This document shows, one piece after another, positions 51,797-58,979 of a DNA stretch of 64,000 nt (position 1 is the first letter of the stretch; every line of letters starts with the position of its first letter). The DNA is from Streptomyces sp. NBS 14/10. Its GTDB lineage: Bacteria; Actinomycetota; Actinomycetes; Streptomycetales; Streptomycetaceae. Position numbers and translations under genes: made by a program. The stretch is from the NCBI RefSeq assembly GCF_002224125.1, contig NZ_NCSM01000016.1, positions 183,883 to 247,882 of the forward strand, in the 5' to 3' direction. Under the pieces are notes generated by a model. It made no database searches. It worked only from the letters and a program-made list of their open reading frames with translations, and had not been told where the DNA came from.

Positions 51797-53074
51797 GTGT
51801 CCCAGACTCCCGCTCCCGAGCCGGTACCTGACGTGTTGGAACTGCCCAGGCCCAGGAACACCACGGTGGCTACGGTGGCAGGCACGCCCACTCCCCCCTA
51901 CACCCGCTGCGTCCGGTTCAACGCGATGGGCACGGTCCAGGACTTCACCGTCCCAGCAGGCGTCACACAGATCAACGCCCGCATGTGGGGCTCAGGCGGT
52001 GGATTCGATTCCACTAGTGGTGGTGGAGGGTTTACGTCGGGTGAGGTGAGTGTGGTACCCGGGGAGACACTGAAGGTGGTGGTGGGCGACCCCCAGGGCT
52101 TCGGCGGCGGTGGCCCGGGCACCTACACAGGCTTCGGTGGGGGCTTGAGCGGGTTGTTCAGCGTCCGGTTGCAGCAGCCCCTGCTCGTCGCCGGCGGTGG
52201 TGGTGGCCGAGGTGCCAGTAGCTACCGTGGTGGTCCGGGTGGTGGCCCGTCCGGGGGTGCGGGGGTGGGGCCTGCCCCGGGGCTGGGTGCTGCGGGGGCG
52301 ACGGGCGGGACCGGCGGAGCCGGCAGCTATAGCAGCGGGGGGCGCGGGGGCAATCGCGGCGCCCCCTCCAGCCCCAACTCCAACGGGACGCCTGGGGGTG
52401 TGGTTCCGGTTACCGGCCTGGGCGGAGGAGGAGGCGCCGGCGGCAACCAACTCAATTCGGCAATCGTCGCCGGCGGGGGTGGTGGGGGTGGGTATGCCGG
52501 TGGAGGCGGCGGCGGTCGCACCACCGACGGTTACTCCTGTGGGGGTGGTGGTGGGAGTGGATTTGCGGGTGGTCCGGGTGTGTCGAACGGGGTGACAATC
52601 GCGGGTTCGGGTAGCACCGCAGCGCACACCGAGGACCCGCTCTACCAGCAGGGTGTCGGCAACGCCAATCAACCCGGACAGGTGGTCTTGCAATGGGTCG
52701 CTCCCGTCTTTACGGTCGCTCAGGTCGACCCGAATCCGGTGGCCATGGCCCAGGGCGTCACCACGCAAATGGCGTTCACGGTGTCCGCGGATACCACGGT
52801 TCCCGCTGGCCGGACCGTCACCCTTGCGTTTCCACCAGGCGTGGCCTTGGCGCCGGGTGGCGCTGTCCGCTACATCTGCCCCGCGGGCGGCACCAACGAC
52901 CTGCTGCCCATCACGGTCAGTCCTGACGGGTCCGTGAGCGTCACGGCCCCGGAGATCACCTCCTCGACGACATGCTTCTACTCCGTCGACGTGCGGGCCT
53001 CCACCCCGGGTCTCCTCCAGGGCAGCATCACCGTCGACAGCACCACCGGGACGACCTCCTACAGCATCACTTAA
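51797..53074 (+). CDS. Glycine-rich domain protein A with C-terminal beta domain
   Basis: The protein has 425 residues from GTG 51797, six bases after AGGAG. The Pro-rich N-terminus lacks a signal peptide. Residues about 40-305 form a Gly-rich domain (FTVPAGVTQINARMWGSGGG, GGGGFTSGEVSVVPGETLKV and long Gly runs), as in phage tail and surface Gly-rich proteins. The last 125 residues are a beta domain (FTVAQVDPNPV, VRYICPAG, CFYSVDVRAS, GTTSYSI) shared with three other proteins here. A paralogue lies directly downstream. Confidence 0.82.
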   Translation: MSQTPAPEPVPDVLELPRPRNTTVATVAGTPTPPYTRCVRFNAMGTVQDFTVPAGVTQINARMWGSGGGFDSTSGGGGFTSGEVSVVPGETLKVVVGDPQGFGGGGPGTYTGFGGGLSGLFSVRLQQPLLVAGGGGGRGASSYRGGPGGGPSGGAGVGPAPGLGAAGATGGTGGAGSYSSGGRGGNRGAPSSPNSNGTPGGVVPVTGLGGGGGAGGNQLNSAIVAGGGGGGGYAGGGGGGRTTDGYSCGGGGGSGFAGGPGVSNGVTIAGSGSTAAHTEDPLYQQGVGNANQPGQVVLQWVAPVFTVAQVDPNPVAMAQGVTTQMAFTVSADTTVPAGRTVTLAFPPGVALAPGGAVRYICPAGGTNDLLPITVSPDGSVSVTAPEITSSTTCFYSVDVRASTPGLLQGSITVDSTTGTTSYSIT

Positions 53075-53139
53075 CTGGGCTCCACCCCCGTTCTGCTGTC
53101 GCTGGTCACCATCACCGGCGTCTTCGTTCCTCGAAAGGG

Positions 53140-53159
53140 CGAGGCCGATCCCGGCCTCG
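53140..53159 (+). terminator. Hairpin after Gly-rich gene A
   Basis: CGAGGCCG-ATCC-CGGCCTCG, within about 70 bp that are also conserved after gene B. Confidence 0.6.
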
Positions 53160-53254
53160 ACCTCACCCTGCGCGACCGTGATTGCGGGACCCGCTGCACA
53201 TGCCGCAGTGCCGTCCATCCAATCCACAAGCCGAGAAAAGGTCAGGAGCTTCCC

Positions 53255-54649
53255 TTGTCCCAAAATCCCGAGCCTGCTCCCGCTCCCGTACCGGTACCCG
53301 ACGCGCCGGAGCCGCCGGGACTGAATGTGCCGGGGACGCCCGTGCCCTTGGAGTCCACGCCGGCAGGTCAGGTTGTCGTACGTGCGCAGGCTTTGACGGC
53401 CTGCACACCTACCGCCGGTTACAACCGGTGTCAGCGGTTCAACGCTACCGGCGGGCCACAGATCTTCATCGTGCCGGTGGGGGTCACCACGGTGAACGCC
53501 CGCGTGTGGGGCAGCGGTGGCCACTATTGGAATAACCAAGGGAGTGCAGGTGGTGGCGGAGGCTTCACGTCCGGGGACATCGCGGTGGTGCCCGGGGAAG
53601 CTCTGCTGATCGTGGTGGGCAACTACGCGGGATACGGCGGTGGCGGCGGCAGTAACTACTCGGGCGGTGGCGGCGGGATGAGCGGGGTGCACAGCCCGCG
53701 GCTCGGCCAGGCGCTCCTCATCGCCGGCGGTGGAGGGTCAGGCGTGCCGGGCGCCGCCGGCGGGGCAGGCGGTGGAGCCTCTGGAGGTGACGCGACGATC
53801 GCCCCTTCGAGTGGCGCGGGGACTGCTGCGCGTGGCGCGTCGAGCGGGGTGGGCGGCCAGGGAGCACAGTTCCAAGGCAGGGATGGTGGCAAGGGGGGCA
53901 ACGTCGGACAGCCCGGAAACCTGAGCACGGGCGGTTCCCAACCTGGCAGTGTGCTGCCGCAGATCGGTATGGGTGGCGGCGGTGGCGGCGGCTTGGGCGG
54001 TCACTCGGGCGGTGGCGGCGGCTACGCGGGCGGTGGCGGCGGGATGGGTTTCCTCGGCGACGGCGCCGGCGGCAGCGGATTCTTCAGCGGCGGTGGCGGC
54101 GGTTCTGGTTTTGCGTCGGGCCCTGGCGTGTCGGGTGGGGTGACCATCGCGGGTTCGGGCAGCAGCGCGGCGGGAAAGAGCGACCCCCTCTACCAGGCGG
54201 GCATCGGGGACGGCGGTAGGTATGGCGGTGTGGCGGCTCAGCCCGGTCAGGTGGTGCTGCAATGGAAGGCGCCCGTCTTCACGGTCGCTCAGGCAGACCC
54301 GAATCCCGTGGTCATGGTGCCGGGCGTCACCACGCAAATGGCATTCACGGTGTCCACGGACACCGCGGTTCCCGTCGGCCAAACCATTACGCTGGCGTTC
54401 CCGTCAGGCGTGGCCTTGGCACCGGGCGGCACTGTCCGCTACATCTGCCCCGCGGACAACATCAACATGCTGCTGCCCATCACGGTCGGCCCTGACGGGT
54501 CCGTGAGCATCACGGCCCGGGAGATCACCCCCTCGACGGCATGCTTCTACTCCGTCGACATCCAAGCCTCGACAACCACCCCGGGTCCTCTCCAGGGCAG
54601 CATCACCATCGATGACACCACTGGGACAACCTTCTTCAGCGTCAGTTAG
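53255..54649 (+). CDS. Glycine-rich domain protein B (paralogue of A)
   Basis: The protein has 464 residues from TTG 53255 with AGGAG seven bases before. The leader CAAGCCGAG(A/G)AA(A)GGTCAGGAG is shared with gene A. It has a Pro-rich start without signal peptide, a Gly-rich domain (IFIVPVGVTTVNARVWGSGG, FTSGDIAVVPGEALLIVVG) and the same C-terminal beta domain (FTVAQADPNPV, VRYICPAD, CFYSVDIQAS). Likely a structural protein; secretion route unknown. A/B arose by tandem duplication. Confidence 0.82.
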   Translation: MSQNPEPAPAPVPVPDAPEPPGLNVPGTPVPLESTPAGQVVVRAQALTACTPTAGYNRCQRFNATGGPQIFIVPVGVTTVNARVWGSGGHYWNNQGSAGGGGGFTSGDIAVVPGEALLIVVGNYAGYGGGGGSNYSGGGGGMSGVHSPRLGQALLIAGGGGSGVPGAAGGAGGGASGGDATIAPSSGAGTAARGASSGVGGQGAQFQGRDGGKGGNVGQPGNLSTGGSQPGSVLPQIGMGGGGGGGLGGHSGGGGGYAGGGGGMGFLGDGAGGSGFFSGGGGGSGFASGPGVSGGVTIAGSGSSAAGKSDPLYQAGIGDGGRYGGVAAQPGQVVLQWKAPVFTVAQADPNPVVMVPGVTTQMAFTVSTDTAVPVGQTITLAFPSGVALAPGGTVRYICPADNINMLLPITVGPDGSVSITAREITPSTACFYSVDIQASTTTPGPLQGSITIDDTTGTTFFSVS

Positions 54650-54708
54650 CTGACGTCCTCCGCCCGTTCCGTCGTCGCTGTCCACCATCACCGACGTCTT
54701 CGTTCTGC

Positions 54709-54742
54709 GTGAGGTCGAGGCCGAACCCGGCCTCGACCTCAC
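54709..54742 (+). terminator. 15-bp perfect terminator after gene B
   Basis: GTGAGGTCGAGGCCG (54709-54723) pairs with CGGCCTCGACCTCAC (54728-54742), loop AACC. Confidence 0.85.
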
Positions 54743-54803
54743 GCCCGACTGCCGGGGCAGGTCCGAGCGGAAGGACTCATCCACCGGGACGAGGAAGGCT
54801 GCC

Positions 54804-54902
54804 ATGCGCTCGCTCCGCAGGATCGCCGTCGCCGCGTTATCCGGCACTGCCGTTGTCGCCTGTGCACTATCGAAGGTCGCCTCGGCCGCGGCCCCACCGT
54901 AA
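54804..54902 (+). CDS. 32-codon signal-peptide-only ORF
   Basis: ATG 54804 follows GAGGAAGG and encodes 32 residues: MRSLRRIAVAALSGTAVVAC and a tail ending KVASAAAPP, then TAA. It is a textbook Sec signal with nothing after it. Either a remnant of a lost secreted protein or a tiny membrane peptide. From 54903 to 55183 I see no gene. Confidence 0.45.
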   Translation: MRSLRRIAVAALSGTAVVACALSKVASAAAPP

Positions 54903-55183
54903 GGCTGCCGACCGCGGTTCCCGGCGCCACAAAGTTCGGCGAAAAAACCGTGCGATTCGGCAACCGAAATCCCAGGCCACACTCGCTTGCGGTTTGCGTG
55001 ATGGACATATTCCCGGGGGGTGTATGCCTCCAGTCGGCACAAACACGAGAACCCCCGCCGATGCCACGGCAATTGCCCGTTGAGTAATTCCTTACGCGGT
55101 TCCGGTTGGCTCTTGGCTGCCCCTCCTGAGCATGTCCCAGCGACAACCCCCGCTTCCTTACATCGTGAATAGGAGAGTCCGCA

Positions 55184-55996
55184 GTGGAACGCCTCCGCAA
55201 GGCAGCGCCCCCCGGCGCCGCTGCCTGTGATCTCGAGCTGGTTATCCCGGCCTACAACGAGGAGCTGCGCCTGGCCCCCACTGTGCTTGCTCTGGCCGAG
55301 CATCTACGCGGCATGCCCCTGACTGCCTCGCTGCGCGTCGTCGACAACGGCAGCAGCGACCGCACGGCCGAGTGCGTGGACCGGCTCGCCGCCTCCGGTA
55401 TCCCCATCACCGTCACCGGGTGTTCCCGCCGGGGTAAGGGGGCTGCGGTGGCCAGGGGAATGGTTACCACCAGGGCTCGCTGGGTCGGCTTCTGCGACGC
55501 CGACCTCGCCACGCCTGCCGCCGCCGTTGACGACGCGGTCGCACGTCTGCGGGACGGCTGGGAGGTCGTCGTCGGCTCCCGCCGCTGCGCCGGGGCCCGT
55601 ATACGCGTGCGTCAGTCTGCCCTGCGGCGGCTGGGCGGGGCCGGGTTCCGGCTGGTGACGCGGCGGTTCTCCGGGCCGGTCGAGGACACCCAGTGCGGGT
55701 TCAAGTTCTTCGAGGCGCGGGCGGCGCGCCGGATCTTCGCCGATGTCACCACCACCGGCTTCGTCTTCGACCTGGAGGTGATCGCACGGGCCCGTGCTCT
55801 GGGGCTGAGCCTGTCCGAGTTCCCGGTCGTCTGGAGCGACCAGGAGGGTTCCAGCTTCCGGCCGTTCGCCGACGGGCGCCGCGTGGCCGGCGAACTGTGG
55901 CGACTGCACCGGGCCATGCACCGTTTCCCGCCCCGGGTCGTTCACCACGCCACCGCGACCGCCATCGCCGTCCCTGCCGCCGAGGGGGCGGGATGA
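55184..55996 (+). CDS. GT2 glycosyltransferase (dolichyl-phosphate sugar transferase-like)
   Basis: The protein has 270 residues from GTG 55184. The GT-A fold is shown by DLELVIPAYNEELRLAPTVL, RVVDNGSSDRTAE and VGFCDADLATP (metal-binding DxD form). QCGFKFFEARAARRIF and FVFDLEVIARARALG are as in polyprenyl-phosphate glucosyl/mannosyltransferases. It would charge a polyprenyl carrier with sugar at the cytoplasmic face. ATGA overlap couples it to the next gene. Confidence 0.9.
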   Translation: MERLRKAAPPGAAACDLELVIPAYNEELRLAPTVLALAEHLRGMPLTASLRVVDNGSSDRTAECVDRLAASGIPITVTGCSRRGKGAAVARGMVTTRARWVGFCDADLATPAAAVDDAVARLRDGWEVVVGSRRCAGARIRVRQSALRRLGGAGFRLVTRRFSGPVEDTQCGFKFFEARAARRIFADVTTTGFVFDLEVIARARALGLSLSEFPVVWSDQEGSSFRPFADGRRVAGELWRLHRAMHRFPPRVVHHATATAIAVPAAEGAG

Positions 55997-58977
55997 ACCT
56001 GATGGACTTACGAACCGCCCTGCCCGCCGTGCGGGACTGGCGCGGCCGGCACGTCGTCGTGTGCAATTGGCGTGACCGGCGCCATCCGCAGGCGGGCGGC
56101 GCCGAGCTGTACTGCGAGGAAGTCGCCCGTCAGCTCCACGAATCCGGTCTCCGGGTCACCTGTCTGACCTCCCGCCCCCGGGGCACCGCCCGACGCGAGG
56201 GCACCCGTTTCGGAACCGTCGTGCGCGGCGGCGGCCGGTTCACCGTCTACATCTTCGTCCTGCTGTGGCTGCTGCGACACCGCCGCTCCGTGGATGCCGT
56301 TATCGACTCCCAGAACGGCATCCCCTTCTTCACCCCGCTCGTGCTCCGTCGCCGCACCCCTGTCGTGCTGCTCATCCATCATGTCCACCAAGGCCAGTTT
56401 GCCCTGTGGTTCCCGCGCCCGGTCGCCGGTTTCGGGCGCTGGCTGGAGGGCCGGGGCAGCGGGCTGGTGTATGGAAGACGTGCGGTGTGCGCCGTGTCGC
56501 CCTCCACCCGGGCCGAGATCCGCCGCCGGCTTGCCGTGCGGGGCCCGGTCCACTTCGCGCCCGCCGGCCTCGACCCCGCCCCGCCGCCCGCGGCCGGGCC
56601 CCGGCAGCGCGCCAGGGCACCGCGCGTCGTCTGCGTCGGCCGGCTCGTCACGCAGAAGCGTGTCGACCGGCTCGTCCATGCCATGCCCGCGCTCCGCCGC
56701 GAACTGCCGGACGCCGAGCTGCACATCGTCGGCGACGGCGAGGCGCGCCAGGACCTCGCCGCGCTCGTGGACGAACTGGGCGTCGGCCACTGCGTCGTCC
56801 TGCGCGGACGCGTGCCGCAGGACGAGCGGGACGCCCTCGTCGACTCCGCGTGGATCACCGCCACCGCCTCCCTCGCCGAGGGCTGGGGCCTGTCGGTGAT
56901 GGAGGCCGCTGCGGCCGGGGTGCCCGCGCTCGCCTACGACGTCCCCGGGCTGCGCGACACCGTCCGCCACGACGTCACCGGCTGGCTCCTGGGCCCCGAC
57001 GACGATCTTGCCTCCGGCCTCGCCAAGGCCCTGCGCACCGTCGAGGCACCGCAGGACGCCGCCAGGTGGGAGGCCGAGTGCCGCGCTTGGGCCACCGCGT
57101 TCAGCTGGACGGCCACAGCCTCCCACCTGCTCGCGACACTTACCGCCGAGGACGGCCGGCTGCGCCGCACCGGCCGGGGGAAGACCGCTGATCGGCGCAC
57201 CGTCACCGACGCCTGCACGCTCGTCAGCGCCCCGGCCGAGAGCCTCGAACACGCCGATCTCGCCGCCCTGCGCACCACCGACCTCATCGACCTCACTGGA
57301 CCCCGTCCCGGGATCCTGCTGCTCGGCGCCGACGAACAGGACGCCGAAGCGGTCCTGGCCCGCATAGGCGTGGACACCGGCGATGAGCGGGTGTCCATCC
57401 GCCTCGCCCGGCACCACGACATCCTCGGCTGGCAGGCCCACCCCCCTGCCCGGGTGCGGCGGCCTGAACCGGGCCGCCGCCGCGCCACCACCTGGTCCGC
57501 CGCCCTCGGCGCCCTCTTCGCCCTCGCGCTCGCCCTGCGGCTGGCCTTCATCGGCCGCTCCTACGACGTGTACGTCGACGAGCTCTACTACACAGCCATC
57601 AGCCGCCACCTCGCCGACGGCCAAGGCCCCGTCTTCAACGGCCAGTTCTTCGCACTCCACCCACCCGCCCTCTTCGCCCTGCTGGCCGCCTTCATGCGCG
57701 TCACCGGCTGCGCGTCCGGCGACCTGCTGCACCAAGTGCTGGCTCTGCGGTCCGTCGTAGCCGCCACCGGGGCGCTGACCGTCGCCGCCGTCACCGCGCT
57801 GCTGCGCCGATCCGTCCGTGGCCCGCTGGCGCTGATCGCCGGACTCTTCCTGGCGCTGGACCCGTTCTTGAACCGATTCGACAGCCGGGTCATGCTCGAG
57901 ACCCAGGCCACGGCCGCCGCCGCGCTGGGCATGCTGATGCTCGCCCGTACCCCGGCCACCCCACGCGGCCGGGCCGCCACGGGGGTGGGCGCGGGGCTGC
58001 TGTTCGCGCTCGCGGTGACGACCAAGGAGCCGTACGCACTGGGTACCTTCGTCCCCGTCACCATCCTGGGCTTCGCCACGCGCGGCGATGTACGGAGGAT
58101 GCGGCTGACAACGGCCGCCGTCACCGCCGCCGGGTACGCGGCGTACGTCGTAACGGTGGTGGCGACCGGAAACTGGGACCCCTGGTGGGCGCAGAAGACC
58201 GACGGTATCGCCCGCGCCCTGGGCATCAAGCAGATCAGCGGCTTCAACAGCAATGACGGCTCGGTCGCGTTCACCGACCGGCTGCTCGTCCAGCTCGATC
58301 AGTTCGCCATCCCCTACGCACTGATCGCCCTCGGCACCGCCGCCACCGCCTGGCTGCTGTGGTCCCGCGCCCGGCAGCCTGCGATGTTCGCGGACAGGCC
58401 CGGCCGGACCCTGATCACCGCGTGGGCGGCCTGCACTCTGCTGCACCTGATCTACGCGATGGCGGTGGGAACCCTCGAAGAGCAGATGTTCTACCCGCTG
58501 GTCGTCACCAGCACCGCCGCCCTCGCGCTCGCGGCCGACATCCTCCTTGGGACCAAAGGCATGGCGGTCAGAGCGGTCGCCGTGCTTGCCGCCCTCGCCC
58601 TGACCGCGAACGCCGTCGTCTGGGCGCGCGTCCACACCCGCCACGACGACGCCCTGCGGCGGACCCTGGCCTGGTCCCGTACGCACCTGCCCAAGGGCAG
58701 CGTCGTCGCGGCCACCGACGAGGGGACCTCCTTCGTCCTGCCCGGCGCCAGGCTCGCCGACTGGCGGACCACCGCCGACCTCAGGCGCGACCGCGTCGAC
58801 TACCTCGTGCTGTCCACCGAACTGGTCAAGCAGGGCTACGCGCGGATCGGCGCCCGGCTGCCCGGAGAGCTCGAGCGCAAGGCCCGGCTTGTGCACAGCG
58901 AGCGCGGGCGGACCGTCGGGGCGCTGCGCGTGTACGACGTACGGGCGCTGGCCGCCGGCCCCGGAACGGCGGGGTGA
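55993..58977 (+). CDS. GT4 glycosyltransferase fused to GT39/ArnT-like membrane transferase
   Basis: The protein has 994 residues from ATG 55993. Residues 20-400 are GT-B/GT4 (GGAELYCEEVARQLHESGLR, VCVGRLVTQKRVDRLVHAMP, LAEGWGLSVMEAAAAGVPAL). Residues 490-900 have a GT39/ArnT-like polytopic domain (YVDELYYTAISRHLADGQGP with catalytic acidic residues, HPPALFALLAAF, then about ten membrane helices). No stop, RBS or frameshift lies between, so it is a true fusion. It would couple nucleotide-sugar and polyprenyl-phosphate-sugar transfer in one chain. Confidence 0.9.
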   Translation: MNLMDLRTALPAVRDWRGRHVVVCNWRDRRHPQAGGAELYCEEVARQLHESGLRVTCLTSRPRGTARREGTRFGTVVRGGGRFTVYIFVLLWLLRHRRSVDAVIDSQNGIPFFTPLVLRRRTPVVLLIHHVHQGQFALWFPRPVAGFGRWLEGRGSGLVYGRRAVCAVSPSTRAEIRRRLAVRGPVHFAPAGLDPAPPPAAGPRQRARAPRVVCVGRLVTQKRVDRLVHAMPALRRELPDAELHIVGDGEARQDLAALVDELGVGHCVVLRGRVPQDERDALVDSAWITATASLAEGWGLSVMEAAAAGVPALAYDVPGLRDTVRHDVTGWLLGPDDDLASGLAKALRTVEAPQDAARWEAECRAWATAFSWTATASHLLATLTAEDGRLRRTGRGKTADRRTVTDACTLVSAPAESLEHADLAALRTTDLIDLTGPRPGILLLGADEQDAEAVLARIGVDTGDERVSIRLARHHDILGWQAHPPARVRRPEPGRRRATTWSAALGALFALALALRLAFIGRSYDVYVDELYYTAISRHLADGQGPVFNGQFFALHPPALFALLAAFMRVTGCASGDLLHQVLALRSVVAATGALTVAAVTALLRRSVRGPLALIAGLFLALDPFLNRFDSRVMLETQATAAAALGMLMLARTPATPRGRAATGVGAGLLFALAVTTKEPYALGTFVPVTILGFATRGDVRRMRLTTAAVTAAGYAAYVVTVVATGNWDPWWAQKTDGIARALGIKQISGFNSNDGSVAFTDRLLVQLDQFAIPYALIALGTAATAWLLWSRARQPAMFADRPGRTLITAWAACTLLHLIYAMAVGTLEEQMFYPLVVTSTAALALAADILLGTKGMAVRAVAVLAALALTANAVVWARVHTRHDDALRRTLAWSRTHLPKGSVVAATDEGTSFVLPGARLADWRTTADLRRDRVDYLVLSTELVKQGYARIGARLPGELERKARLVHSERGRTVGALRVYDVRALAAGPGTAG

Positions 58978-58979
58978 CG

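Noticed and set aside
51797..54649. PE-PGRS-type or collagen-like identity for the Gly-rich proteins
   Set aside because: No PE/PPE N-terminus and no regular Gly-X-Y triplets; the FxVPxGVT..WGSGG pattern fits another Gly-rich domain type.
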